Positions 49,640 through 58,866 of a stretch of 64,000 bases of DNA are shown here, one piece after another; position 1 is the first letter of the stretch, and every line of letters begins with the position of its first letter. This DNA is from Dyella amyloliquefaciens (GTDB lineage Bacteria; Pseudomonadota; Gammaproteobacteria; Xanthomonadales; Rhodanobacteraceae): positions 735,313-799,312 of the forward strand of contig NZ_SAYT01000002.1 of NCBI RefSeq assembly GCF_004296575.1, written 5' to 3'. The notes under the pieces were generated by a model. The model was not told where the DNA came from. It saw only the letters and a list, made by a program, of their open reading frames with translations, and did not search any database. The position numbers and the translations under genes are program-made.

Positions 49640-51814
49640 ATGTCCTGGCGCAGCCGCAGGCTCAGGTGGTTTGTGTATGCACCGGTGGCGTTCGTGCTGC
49701 TGTTGTTTGCCGTGGCGGTCTTCATTGTCCTCACCTTCGACTGGAACCGCCTCAAGCCAACCATCAATGAGCGCGTGAGCCAGGCGATTGGCCGTCCGTT
49801 CATTGTCCAGGGCGACATCAGCGTCGGCTGGGCGCGCGAACCGGGGCAAGGTGGCATGGCAGCCCTCGTTCCATGGCCCACGCTGGAAGCACGCGACATC
49901 GTCATCGGCAATCCGGATTGGGCCAAGCAGCTGCAATTCGCCCAACTGGACGCCGTTCGCTTTCGCCTCGCGCCGCTGCGCCTGCTGTTCCATCGCGTCG
50001 AGATCCCCACGCTCTATGTGGTGCGTCCGAGGATCGATCTCGAGCGTGATGCGCAGGGACGTGCCACCTGGGATTTCAATCTGGCCAACAACGACCAGCC
50101 CTCCAGCTGGACGCTCGACCTGCGCGCCATCGGCTTCGATCATTCGGAGATCACGTTCGACGATGCCATGAGCAAGGCGAACCTGAAGATCACCGTGGAA
50201 CCGCTGCAGCAGTCGATCCCTTATGACCAGATCGTGGCGCAGCAGTCCGCCGATGCGCTGGAACAGGCCGGCAGGACCGCAGGCGCCGGCGCGCGCCAGG
50301 CCCTCGCCAAGGCCAACGCCAAGAACGAAAGCCAGCCCGGCAGCACGAACGCGACCTATCAGTTCTCCTGGCAGGCCGACGGCCGTTACCAAGGGGCGCC
50401 TGCGACAGGCAGCGGCAAGATCGGCGGCGTGCTCGCGCTGCAGCAGGCGGACCAGCCCTTCCCGTTGCAGGCCAACGTACACGTCGGTGACAGCCATATC
50501 GCCCTGGTGGGCACGCTCACCGACCCGCTGCACCTGGCCGCCCTCGATATTCGGCTGTGGTTCTCCGGCACCAGCATGGCCAAGCTCTACCCGCTGATCG
50601 GCGTCACCCTGCCCAATACGCCACCCTTCGCCACGCAGGGTCACCTGAAAGCCAACCTCAGGCGCGGCAGCAGCCACTTCTCCTACGAGAACTTCCGCGG
50701 GCGCGTCGGCGGCAGCGACATCGCGGGCGATGTCACCTTCGACACCGGCGGCGCTCGGCCGAAGCTGAGCGGTGACGTGAAATCACAGGTGCTGCGCTTC
50801 GCCGATCTCGCCCCGTTGATCGGTGCCGACAGCAATGCGGAGAAACAACAGCGCGGCGATGCCACGCCGCAACCCGCGGACAAGGTGCTCCCGGTCGAAC
50901 CGTTCCGCACGGACCGCTGGCGCGCGATGGATGCCGATGTCACGTTCAGCGCCGCGCACATCGTGCGCGAAAAGTCGCTGCCCATCGATGGGCTTTCCAC
51001 TCATGTGATCATGGACAACGGCGTGCTTCGGCTGGATCCGCTGGCCTTTGACCTGGCCGGCGGCAAGGTCAACAGCAATCTTCGTCTCGACGGCAGCCGC
51101 ACGCCGATGCAGGGTACCATCCGGCTTGGTGCGCGCCATCTCAAGCTCAAGCAGCTGTTCCCGACCTTCGAACCGATGCAGACCAGCTTCGGCGAAATCA
51201 ATGGCGATGCCGCTCTCGATGCGCGCGGCAATTCGGTGAGCGAGCTGCTGGGCACTTCAAGCGGCGAGGTGAAGCTGCTGATGAACGATGGCGCGATCAG
51301 CAAGGCGCTGCTGGAAACGGCCGGCCTCAACGTAGGCAACATCATCATCAGCAAGCTGTTCGGCGACAAGACGGTGAAGATCAATTGCGCGGCGTCGGAT
51401 CTCACCGCCACCCATGGCCTGTTCCAGACGCGCCTGTTCGTGTTCGACACCGAGGACGCCACGATACGCATCGACGGCACGGTCAATTTCGCCAACGAAA
51501 AGCTGGACCTGGACGTCCATCCGAACTCGAAGGGCTTGCGCTTGCTGTCGCTACGCTCACCGCTCTACGTGAAGGGCACACTGAAGAATCCCGACGTTGG
51601 TGTCCAGCCAGGCCCGTTGATTCTCCGTGGCGGCGGCGCCCTGGCGCTGGGCGTGCTCGCCACGCCGGTGGCGGCACTGCTGCCGCTGGTGGCCACCAGC
51701 AAGGGCGAGCCGGACAATACCTGCGCCACCGTGCTGGACCAGATGCGCAGTCCGTCGCAGGCCAAGCAGCCGGCTTCCACCAAAAACGCGCCGAAACCGG
51801 CACAAACCCATTGA
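49640..51814 (+). CDS. AsmA-family envelope protein
   Basis: A 724-residue protein with one N-terminal membrane segment (FVYAPVAFVLLLFAVAVFIVL) and the AsmA pattern: DWNRLKPTINERVSQAIGRPFIVQGDISVGW at the start, repeated beta-rich groove segments, and the C-terminal LLNVGNIIISKLFGDKTVKINCAASDLTATHGLFQTRLFVFDTEDATIRIDGTVNFANEKLDLDV block. AsmA-like proteins are thought to move phospholipids between membranes. AGGAGG lies 5 bases before ATG 49640. Confidence 0.88.
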   Translation: MSWRSRRLRWFVYAPVAFVLLLFAVAVFIVLTFDWNRLKPTINERVSQAIGRPFIVQGDISVGWAREPGQGGMAALVPWPTLEARDIVIGNPDWAKQLQFAQLDAVRFRLAPLRLLFHRVEIPTLYVVRPRIDLERDAQGRATWDFNLANNDQPSSWTLDLRAIGFDHSEITFDDAMSKANLKITVEPLQQSIPYDQIVAQQSADALEQAGRTAGAGARQALAKANAKNESQPGSTNATYQFSWQADGRYQGAPATGSGKIGGVLALQQADQPFPLQANVHVGDSHIALVGTLTDPLHLAALDIRLWFSGTSMAKLYPLIGVTLPNTPPFATQGHLKANLRRGSSHFSYENFRGRVGGSDIAGDVTFDTGGARPKLSGDVKSQVLRFADLAPLIGADSNAEKQQRGDATPQPADKVLPVEPFRTDRWRAMDADVTFSAAHIVREKSLPIDGLSTHVIMDNGVLRLDPLAFDLAGGKVNSNLRLDGSRTPMQGTIRLGARHLKLKQLFPTFEPMQTSFGEINGDAALDARGNSVSELLGTSSGEVKLLMNDGAISKALLETAGLNVGNIIISKLFGDKTVKINCAASDLTATHGLFQTRLFVFDTEDATIRIDGTVNFANEKLDLDVHPNSKGLRLLSLRSPLYVKGTLKNPDVGVQPGPLILRGGGALALGVLATPVAALLPLVATSKGEPDNTCATVLDQMRSPSQAKQPASTKNAPKPAQTH

Positions 51815-51878
51815 TTCTGCACAACCGGTACGCGGGCGACGCTAGAATGCGCCGCCCTGTTCCCGTTGATGTACGTCC

Positions 51879-52808
51879 ATGCATTCCGTCACCAAGGCCC
51901 GCTGGCAGATCCACTTCTGCGTCCTGCTGTGGGGCTTCACCGCCATCCTGGGCAAGCTGATCACCCTGCCCGCCCTGCCACTGGTGTGGTGGCGCATGCT
52001 GCTGGTGTCCGGCTCGCTTCTGCTCATGCCCCGCGTCCGGCGCGGCCTCAAGGCCATGCCCGCGCGGTTGCGCTGGTCCTACGCCGGTATCGGCGTACTG
52101 GTGTCGCTGCACTGGCTGACCTTCTATGCCGCCATCAAGCTCGCCAACGCCTCGGTGGCCGCCACCTGCATTGCGCTGGGTCCCGTGTTCCTGGCGCTGG
52201 TGGAACCCTGGATCGCCAAGCGCAAGTTCGATCCGCGCGAGCTGCTGATCGGCGTGGCCGTCGTGCCCGGCGTGGCGATGGTCGTGGGGGGCGTTCCGGT
52301 CGACATGCGCGTTGGCATCGCCGTGGGCGCGTTCTCCGCATTGCTGGTGGCGCTGTTCGGTTCCTACAACAAGCGCCTGGTGGAACACGGCGACCCGCTC
52401 ACGGTGACCTGCATCGAACTGGGCACCGGCACGCTGTTCCTTACCCTGTTGGCACCCCTGCTGCCACACGTCGGCCCGGCCTTCGTGTTGCCCAGCCTGC
52501 ACGATGCCGCGTTGCTGGTGCTGCTCTCGTTCGGCTGCACGCTGCTGCCGTTTGCGCTTGCCCTGGTAGCCCTGCGCCACATGAGCGCGTTCGGTACGCA
52601 GATGGTGACGAACCTGGAGCCGGTCTACGCCATCGTGCTGGCCATGCTCATGCTTGGCGAACAACGCCAGCTGGACGGCTGGTTCTATGCAGGCGTGGCG
52701 GTGATTCTCGCTGCCGTCTTCATGCATCCGCTGCTCAGCCGCCGGCAAGGCAAGACCACGCAGCCCGAACTGCTGGGCACGGCGGAAAGCCACAACGTCG
52801 TGGAATAA
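51879..52808 (+). CDS. EamA/DMT-family transporter
   Basis: A 309-residue protein with ten membrane helices in two EamA repeats (for example HFCVLLWGFTAILGKLITLPALPLVWWRM and LVVLLSFG...LALVALRHMSAFGTQMVTNLEPVYAIVLAMLMLGEQ). Members export amino acids or other metabolites. It ends 3 bases from the convergent LysR gene. Confidence 0.87.
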   Translation: MHSVTKARWQIHFCVLLWGFTAILGKLITLPALPLVWWRMLLVSGSLLLMPRVRRGLKAMPARLRWSYAGIGVLVSLHWLTFYAAIKLANASVAATCIALGPVFLALVEPWIAKRKFDPRELLIGVAVVPGVAMVVGGVPVDMRVGIAVGAFSALLVALFGSYNKRLVEHGDPLTVTCIELGTGTLFLTLLAPLLPHVGPAFVLPSLHDAALLVLLSFGCTLLPFALALVALRHMSAFGTQMVTNLEPVYAIVLAMLMLGEQRQLDGWFYAGVAVILAAVFMHPLLSRRQGKTTQPELLGTAESHNVVE

Positions 52809-52811
52809 GGC

Positions 52812-53711
52812 TTATGCCTGCGCGGCCAGCCATGCGCGCAGGTGCTCGATGAAGACGCGCACCTTGGCTGGCGGCTGGCGCCCCGGATACACCGCATAGA
52901 TACCGCACTCCGGCAGCCGGTACTGCGCCAGCAGCGGCACGAGCCTTCCTTCGCGGATGTCGTCGGTAACCAGATAATCCGGCAGCACGCTGATACCCGC
53001 GCCATGGCGTACCAGCGCGTGCGCCGCCGTCACGTTGTTGGCCTGCGCCACCTGCTTCATGCGCACGGTGCGGCGTGAGCCGTCGGGCGCGGTGAACGTC
53101 CAGCGCAACGGCGACGACAGCAACGCCAGGGCCACCCAGCCCAGTGACGGCAATTCCGCCAGGCTACGAGGTTCCCCGCGGCCAGCGAGATAACCTGGCG
53201 CCGCCACCAGCAGCTGTCGGAAGCTGCCCAGGCGCGTCGAACGCAGATTCGAGTCGCGCAGCGAACCCATGCGGATCGCAAGATCGAACCGCTCCGCAAT
53301 CAGGTCGCTCACGTGATCGGTCAGTACGAGGTCGGTCTGCAATTGCGGATGGGCCCGCATGAAATCGGCCAAAGCGGGCGCCACGACCGAGGTGCCGTAG
53401 TCGGTGGTGGCCGTGAGGCGCAAGGTACCAGTGGGCTTTTCCTGATTGCTGCCAACCTGCTCGATGGCCGCTTCAGCCTCGGCAAGAATGCGCACGCAGG
53501 CCGTATGAAAGGCGATACCCGCTTCGGTGAGCGTCATGCGCCGCGTGCTGCGCAGGACCAGGGTGACGCCGAGCTCCTGCTCCAGCTTCGCCAGATGCTG
53601 GCTGACCATCGCCTTGGTCATGCCCAGCGTCTCGGCAGCGGCCGTGAACGAGCCGGCATTCACCAGCGCCACGAATACCGACAACCGGTTGAGATTCACT
53701 TCGCTGGACAT
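52812..53711 (-). CDS. LysR-family regulator
   Basis: A 299-residue LysR-type regulator: helix-turn-helix in FVALVNAGSFTAAAETLGMTKAMVSQHLAKLEQELGVTLVLRSTRRMTLTEAG and an effector domain over the rest. It is of the CrgA/DmlR-like group. It is divergent from an NAD(P)-binding oxidoreductase gene, its probable target. ATG 53711 is preferred to the GTG before it. Confidence 0.88.
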   Translation of the reverse strand: MSSEVNLNRLSVFVALVNAGSFTAAAETLGMTKAMVSQHLAKLEQELGVTLVLRSTRRMTLTEAGIAFHTACVRILAEAEAAIEQVGSNQEKPTGTLRLTATTDYGTSVVAPALADFMRAHPQLQTDLVLTDHVSDLIAERFDLAIRMGSLRDSNLRSTRLGSFRQLLVAAPGYLAGRGEPRSLAELPSLGWVALALLSSPLRWTFTAPDGSRRTVRMKQVAQANNVTAAHALVRHGAGISVLPDYLVTDDIREGRLVPLLAQYRLPECGIYAVYPGRQPPAKVRVFIEHLRAWLAAQA

Positions 53712-53719
53712 GGCCACCT

Positions 53720-53744
53720 CACTGTCAAGTCAAACTTTACAGTG
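53720..53744. promoter_or_regulatory. Inverted repeat before the LysR gene
   Basis: CACTGTCAAGT-CAA-ACTTTACAGTG is an inverted repeat with 11-base arms and one mismatch pair, 8 bases upstream of the LysR start codon. It fits an autoregulatory LysR operator that also faces the divergent oxidoreductase gene. Confidence 0.6.
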
Positions 53745-53877
53745 AATTCCCGTTTGATGCGTTTATCCGTATCGATCAAGAGCGCATGCTTTGCCTCAAC
53801 CCGATGCTGGCGACACGTTCACGAAACCCGCGCCATCGTCCGTCGATACCTCGCCCACCCTGCTGGAGTCCCCATCC

Positions 53878-54519
53878 ATGAAGATTGCCCTGTTCGGCGC
53901 CACCGGCCATATCGGCCACGCCATCCTCGACGAAGCGCTGGCTCGCGGCTACGACGTCACCGCCATCGTCCGCGATCCCTCGCGCCTGTCCACACAGAAC
54001 CCCCGCCTCACCGTCGTTACCGGCGACGTCGGCAAGCCCGACACCTGGCTGGGTGCGGTGCGCGGCGCCGACGCAGTGGTAGCCAGCCTCTCCGCGCGCC
54101 GCGACGGCAATAACGACAGCATTCCGGCCAATGCCGCCGTGCTGCTGGACAACCTGCCCGGCGCAGGCGTCAAGCGCCTCGCATGGGTCGGCGGCGCCGG
54201 CTCGCTGGAGACCGCGCCGGGCGTGCTCGTGATGGACGATCCGCACTTCCCCGAGGCCTGGAAGCCCGAAGCGGCTGGCCAGGGCAAGGCGCTTGCGGTG
54301 TTCCGCGCCAGCCCTTCCACCATCGATTGGACGTTTATCAGTCCAGCCGCCCTGATCGAGGATGGCCCGCGCACCGGCAAGTACCGCGTGGGCGGCGACC
54401 AGCTGCTGGTGGACGCCAATGGCAAGAGCCATATCAGCGTGCCCGACTATGCGGTCGCCCTGCTCGACCGCGTCGAAAAGGGCGACGCCAGCCGCAAGCG
54501 CATCACGGTGGCTTACTGA
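53878..54519 (+). CDS. NAD(P)-binding (NmrA/SDR-like) oxidoreductase
   Basis: A 213-residue Rossmann protein: KIALFGATGHIGHAILDEALARGYDVTAIVRDPSRL (GxxGxxG), LTVVTGDVGKP, GADAVVASLSARRD, VKRLAWVGGAGSLE, and a conserved C-terminal PDYAVALLDRVE. It resembles small NADP(H)-binding proteins of the YwnB type, which may act as flavin reductases or sensors. It is divergent from the LysR gene (166 bases). Confidence 0.85.
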   Translation: MKIALFGATGHIGHAILDEALARGYDVTAIVRDPSRLSTQNPRLTVVTGDVGKPDTWLGAVRGADAVVASLSARRDGNNDSIPANAAVLLDNLPGAGVKRLAWVGGAGSLETAPGVLVMDDPHFPEAWKPEAAGQGKALAVFRASPSTIDWTFISPAALIEDGPRTGKYRVGGDQLLVDANGKSHISVPDYAVALLDRVEKGDASRKRITVAY

Positions 54520-54526
54520 TCGCTTG

Positions 54527-54550
54527 GACGGGCGGCTTCGGCCGCCCGTC
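54527..54550. terminator. Hairpin with TTCG loop between convergent genes
   Basis: GACGGGCGGC and GCCGCCCGTC form a 10-base stem closed by a TTCG tetraloop, 8 bases after the oxidoreductase stop and 26 bases before the end of copB. It can stop transcription from both sides. Confidence 0.7.
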
Positions 54551-54575
54551 GTTGCTTCCTACGGATGGACCCGCG

Positions 54576-55541
54576 TCACAACCACCAGCGCACGCCGGCC
54601 ACCCAGGTCGTTTCACGTGCATGGAACATCGGCGCGCCAGGCGCCTGGGCATCGCCGTAGCGTCGCGTCCAGTTCACGCCGACATAGGGCGCGAACTTGC
54701 GGCTGAACTCGTAGCGCAGGCGTAGCCCGGTTTCCAGATCCGACAGCCCTGACGATACGCCGCGTTGCGGGTCATCCTTGTCATAGAAGTTGAGTTCGAG
54801 CTTGGGCTCCAGCACCAGTCGCTGCGTGAACAACAGCTCGTAACTGGCCTCGAGCCGTAGCGCCGTGCGCCCCTGCTCGCCCGCGTAGAACGTCGCCTGT
54901 GTTTCGAACCAGTACGGCGCCAGGCCCTGTACGCCAAATGCAGCCCATTGGCGGTTCGGCCCCTGGCCGAAGTCCTGCCGCGCGCCGAGCTGCGCATCCC
55001 AGAAGCTGGTCCAGGCGTGGCTCCACAACGCCGCGACGCGCCCTTCGGTGCCATCGCTGCCGCGCTCACCTTCGGTCTTCACCCATAACCGATCGATGGG
55101 ATTACCCAGCCATCCTTCCGCCTCCCAGCTCGTGGCGTAGTCGCCTGAGGTGCTGCGCGATCGTTCCAGCCGATCGATCAGCAGCATGCCCGTCACCGAC
55201 GCATCGTTCATCTGCATCAGCTTATGCATCTGCTCTGCCGTCATCGCCGGCATCACGTGTTGCGGTGGAGATGGCGGCACGTGGTCATTGGGCGGAAGCG
55301 CCGCTGTGTCGATGGATGACATGTCGTGACCGGTGTGGTCCATACCGTCATGCGCCTGATCGCTGCGGGCCGGCTCCGTTACCGCGTGATGAACCGCATG
55401 GGGATCGGCAGGGACACCGTGTTCCGCATGCTGCATGGACATACCAGGCATGCCCTCCATGTCGGCGCTCTGCGCCAGCAGCATTGTTGGCGCGCATGAA
55501 CCAAGCGCCAGCGCGATTGCTGAAATCCTCTGCAGCCTCAT
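54576..55541 (-). CDS. copB: CopB outer-membrane copper resistance protein
   Basis: A 321-residue precursor with signal region (residues 1-24), a Met/His-rich domain (MEGMPGMSMQHAEHGVPADPHAVHHAV..., HDGMDHTGHDMSS) and a C-terminal barrel (LLIDRLERSRSTSGDYATSWEAEGWLGNPIDRLWVKTEGE... to TTWVAGVRWWL). This is the CopB/PcoB family. Its ATG overlaps the copA stop (ATGA). The Met/His segment should bind copper. Confidence 0.92.
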   Translation of the reverse strand: MRLQRISAIALALGSCAPTMLLAQSADMEGMPGMSMQHAEHGVPADPHAVHHAVTEPARSDQAHDGMDHTGHDMSSIDTAALPPNDHVPPSPPQHVMPAMTAEQMHKLMQMNDASVTGMLLIDRLERSRSTSGDYATSWEAEGWLGNPIDRLWVKTEGERGSDGTEGRVAALWSHAWTSFWDAQLGARQDFGQGPNRQWAAFGVQGLAPYWFETQATFYAGEQGRTALRLEASYELLFTQRLVLEPKLELNFYDKDDPQRGVSSGLSDLETGLRLRYEFSRKFAPYVGVNWTRRYGDAQAPGAPMFHARETTWVAGVRWWL

Positions 55542-57265
55542 GCCACCACCACCTCGCGGAACATGCCCGCTTCCATGTGGTAGAGCAAATGACAGTGGTA
55601 TGCCCAACGGCCCGGAGCATCGGCGCTCACGCGATAGCTGAGCTGCTGCGCCGGCTGCACCATCACCGTGTGCTTGCGTACCTGGAACGACCCGTCCGGC
55701 GCCTCCAGCTCGCTCCACATGCCATGAAGGTGGATGGGGTGCGTCATCATGGTGTCGTTCACCAGGGTCACCCGCACGCGCTCGCCGTGGTGCAGATGCA
55801 GCGGCTCCGCGGCGGAAGCCCGCTTGCCATCGAACGACCACAGGTAGCGCTCCATGTTGCCGGTGAGGCGCAGGGTCAGTTCGCGATCGATGCGCGGCGA
55901 AATCGGCGCATCGACGGCATGCAGGTCTGCATAGCTGAGCACGCGACGCCCGTTGTCACGCAGCCCCACGCCCGGATCGTCGAGATTGCGTCGCGGCGTC
56001 GCCACGCGCATGTCGACTTCCGGACCGGTTTTCAGCGACGGCGCAGGCTCGTGGTGCATGGACATGGCCATGCCAGGCATCGCCATCATGTCCATGCCCG
56101 ACATGTCGTGCCCCATGCTGCCGTGATCCATCGCGCCCATCATGTCGCCCATGCTCAGCAACGGACGCGGATCGATCAGCGGCACGTCGGCCGTCATGCC
56201 GATGCGCGGCGCGAGCGTGGCTCGCGCATAGCCCGTGCGATCCATGCTCTGCGCAAAGATGGTCCAGGCGCGGTCGGCCGATGGCTGCACGATCACGTCG
56301 TAGGTTTCGGCCGTACCGATGCGGAATTCGTCCACGCTCACCGGCTCGATCGCCTGCCCGTCGGCCGCGACCACGGTCATCTTCAGCCCCGGTATGCGTA
56401 CGTCGAAGAACGTCATCGACGAGCCATTGATGAAGCGCAGCCGGATCTTCTCGCCCGCATCGAACAGGCCCGTCCAATTGGCGGCGGGCGTCTGCCCGTT
56501 CACCAGGTAGGTGTAGGCCACGGAAGAAACGTCGGCCAGGTCGGTGGGATCCATGCGCATCTGGTTCCACATGCGCCGCTCGGCAAGCGCACCCGAAAGT
56601 CCGTCGCGCCCCGCATCGCGCAGGAAGTCGCCCACCGTGCGCTTGCCAACGTTGTAATAGCCACCCTGCTTCTTCAGGTTGGCGTAGATGGTTTCCGGAT
56701 CGAGATCGGTCCAGTCGTTGAGCAGCACCACGTAGTCGCGTTCGGCAGGATGGCGCTCGCCGTCGCGCGGCTCGATCACGATGGGGCCATACAACCCGGT
56801 CTGCTCCTGGAAGCGTGAATGGCTGTGGTACCAGTAAGTGCCGGCCTGGTTCACCGTGAAGCGATAGACGTATTCGCCGCCAGGAGGAATGCCATCGAAA
56901 CTCAGGCCGGGCACGCCATCCATGTCCGCCGGCAACACGATGCCGTGCCAGTGGATGGAGCTCGTCTCACGCAGACGATTGCGCACGCGCAGGGTCACCG
57001 TGTCGCCCTGACGCCAGCGCAGCAGTGGCGCGGGCAGTTGCCCATTCACCACGGTCGCGATGCGCTTGCGCCCGGTGAAGTCGACCGGCAGTTCGCCGAT
57101 CTCCAGTTCGAAATGATTGCCGCGCAGCTCGGCGCGCGGCGTGGCGATCTGTGCCAGCGCGTTGCCGCGCCACAACCCCAGGCCAGCGGCCACGCCTCCC
57201 AGCGCCAGCCCCTGGACGAAACGCCGACGCGGCAGCTGAAAGCCGCGCGGTACCTGCTTGCTCAT
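55538..57265 (-). CDS. copA: CopA periplasmic multicopper oxidase
   Basis: A 575-residue protein with a Tat signal (LPRRRFVQGLALGG), three cupredoxin domains and the copper-binding sites HWHG (about 106), YHSHS (about 145), HPIHLHG and HCHLLYHMEAGM near the C-terminus, plus a Met/His-rich insert (MGDMMGAMDHGSMGHDMSGMDMMAMPGMAMSMHH) typical of CopA/PcoA. It oxidises or sequesters Cu(I) in the periplasm. It overlaps copB and is followed upstream by the CopL-like gene, matching the Xanthomonas copLAB order. Confidence 0.95.
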   Translation of the reverse strand: MSKQVPRGFQLPRRRFVQGLALGGVAAGLGLWRGNALAQIATPRAELRGNHFELEIGELPVDFTGRKRIATVVNGQLPAPLLRWRQGDTVTLRVRNRLRETSSIHWHGIVLPADMDGVPGLSFDGIPPGGEYVYRFTVNQAGTYWYHSHSRFQEQTGLYGPIVIEPRDGERHPAERDYVVLLNDWTDLDPETIYANLKKQGGYYNVGKRTVGDFLRDAGRDGLSGALAERRMWNQMRMDPTDLADVSSVAYTYLVNGQTPAANWTGLFDAGEKIRLRFINGSSMTFFDVRIPGLKMTVVAADGQAIEPVSVDEFRIGTAETYDVIVQPSADRAWTIFAQSMDRTGYARATLAPRIGMTADVPLIDPRPLLSMGDMMGAMDHGSMGHDMSGMDMMAMPGMAMSMHHEPAPSLKTGPEVDMRVATPRRNLDDPGVGLRDNGRRVLSYADLHAVDAPISPRIDRELTLRLTGNMERYLWSFDGKRASAAEPLHLHHGERVRVTLVNDTMMTHPIHLHGMWSELEAPDGSFQVRKHTVMVQPAQQLSYRVSADAPGRWAYHCHLLYHMEAGMFREVVVA

Positions 57266-57345
57266 GGTCCTGCTCCGTCAGTCGTGCCCGCGAGGCGGGC
57301 GCGTCACATCGGCCGATCGCTCGGCCCCTTGCATCGAACGGAGAA

Positions 57346-57702
57346 TCAGGCGACCGGCGGCCGCAAAGGCGGTTCGTAGACCGGCTGCGGCGCTGCCTCG
57401 CGGCGTGCCAACCAAGCCTCGCTGGAGGGTTTCACGCGCATCACGTGGCCCGACATCGAAGGCGGCACGGTCATGGTGGCATGCGCGCAGCAGCCATCGG
57501 GAAGCATGCTGATGCTGTGATCCGCACCGTGGTCGTGCGGCGCGGGCGCATGCGGCATGGACATATCCATTGAGGCCGCCATCGGCGCGCAGCAGTCCAC
57601 AGGCTGCGCCCAGACCACGCTGGCCAGCGCCAACCACGCGCACAAAGCCAGCGCGAACAGGGCGCGGCAACGACGCAGATGGCGGAACAGGTGGCGGGTC
57701 AT
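57346..57702 (-). CDS. CopL-like His/Cys-rich copper regulatory protein
   Basis: A 118-residue exported protein with a hydrophobic start (FALALCAWLALASVVWA) and a Cys/His/Met-rich part (VDCCAPMAASMDMSMPHAPAPHDHGADHS, DGCCAHATM). Position directly ahead of copA and copB and the metal-rich composition match CopL, the gene needed for copper-inducible copAB in xanthomonads. The ATG at 57702 is chosen for the signal. It is 80 bases upstream of copA. Confidence 0.68.
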   Translation of the reverse strand: MTRHLFRHLRRCRALFALALCAWLALASVVWAQPVDCCAPMAASMDMSMPHAPAPHDHGADHSISMLPDGCCAHATMTVPPSMSGHVMRVKPSSEAWLARREAAPQPVYEPPLRPPVA

Positions 57703-57770
57703 GACCGGAGCATAGCCACGAGCGTGCCGCGGGCTCAACTCTGGAGATGGCTCCATCGGCTATGCCATAC

Positions 57771-57845
57771 CCCTGTAGGAGCGCACCCAGTGCGCGATGA
57801 TGGGTGAATCAGCGCCCATCGCGCACTGGGTGCGCTCCTACAGGG
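57771..57845. repeat. Long perfect inverted repeat (REP-like, GTAGGAGCGC)
   Basis: Arms of 28 bases, identical on paper (CCCTGTAGGAGCGCACCCAG... at 57771-57798 and its complement at 57818-57845), surround a 19-base loop. The GTAGGAGCGC core is common in REP elements of Pseudomonas and Xanthomonadales genomes. It lies between the divergent copL and rlmJ genes. Confidence 0.75.
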
Positions 57846-57893
57846 AAGCCGCCTGGGCCGTATAATCGCCTGCCGTCCGGCGCATTCCCGACC

Positions 57894-58775
57894 ATGAACT
57901 ATCGTCACGCCTACCACGCTGGCAACTTCGCCGATGTCCTCAAGCACTCGGTGCTGTTCGCGCTGATCGAGGCGCTGCAGGCCAAGGCCACGCCGTTCGC
58001 CTTCGTCGACACGCATGCCGGCAGTGGCTGCTATGCGCTGGACGGTGTCGAGGCAGGCAAGACGGGGGAGTACAAGGACGGCATCAACCGCCTGCTGTTC
58101 CCCGACCTCCATGCCGGCAGCGCGCGTACCCAGCCCTTGCCGTCGCTGCTGCGCCGCTGGCTGGACACCATCGTCCGCATGCCCGGCAATGAACACGGAT
58201 TGCGGCTCTACCCCGGGTCGCCGCTGCAGGTGGCGAACGCCATGCGTGACAGCGACAGCGCCCAGCTCTGCGAATTGCATCCCGAAGAGGCCTCGCGCCT
58301 GCGCGATCTGTTTCATCACGACCATCGCGTCCACGTGCATGAGCGTAACGGCTATGAAGCGCTGAAGGCGCTGTTGCCGCCCAAGGAAAAGCGTGGTCTG
58401 GTGCTGATCGATCCTCCTTACGAGGCGCAGGATGCCGAGTACCGGGTGATCGAGCAGGCGCTCAAGGCCGCATTGCAGCGTTGGCCTACCGGCGTCTATG
58501 CCGTGTGGTATCCGATCAAGTTGCGCAGCCAGGTACAGCCGTTCCACCGCTGGTTGCAGCGTTGCGGTTCACGCCGCGTGCTGCGCGCGGAGTTGCTGGT
58601 GCACCCCGACGATTCGCCGTTGCGCCTCAACGGCTCGGGCATGGTCATCCTCAATGCCCCGTGGAAGCTCGACGAAGCGCTGCGCGACTCGCTGCGTGCG
58701 ATGGCACCGTTGCTGTCGCAGGAACGGCCGGCCGAGTGGCGCCTGGACTGGCTGGTGGAAGAAGCCAAGGACTGA
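57894..58775 (+). CDS. rlmJ: 23S rRNA adenine-2030 N6-methyltransferase RlmJ
   Basis: A 293-residue methyltransferase with MNYRHAYHAGNFADVLKHSVL at the start and the catalytic DPPY (LIDPPYEAQDAEY), the signature of RlmJ/ComJ. It methylates A2030 of 23S rRNA. The start at 57894 matches the family N-terminus. Confidence 0.94.
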   Translation: MNYRHAYHAGNFADVLKHSVLFALIEALQAKATPFAFVDTHAGSGCYALDGVEAGKTGEYKDGINRLLFPDLHAGSARTQPLPSLLRRWLDTIVRMPGNEHGLRLYPGSPLQVANAMRDSDSAQLCELHPEEASRLRDLFHHDHRVHVHERNGYEALKALLPPKEKRGLVLIDPPYEAQDAEYRVIEQALKAALQRWPTGVYAVWYPIKLRSQVQPFHRWLQRCGSRRVLRAELLVHPDDSPLRLNGSGMVILNAPWKLDEALRDSLRAMAPLLSQERPAEWRLDWLVEEAKD

Positions 58776-58866
58776 ACGCCGGGCGACACGCAGCGCGGTC
58801 GCCTACCACCCTTGCCGCCAGCCGGCTAAGCTCATGGCAACCCAGTCTGGAACGCCGGAGTCCGCC

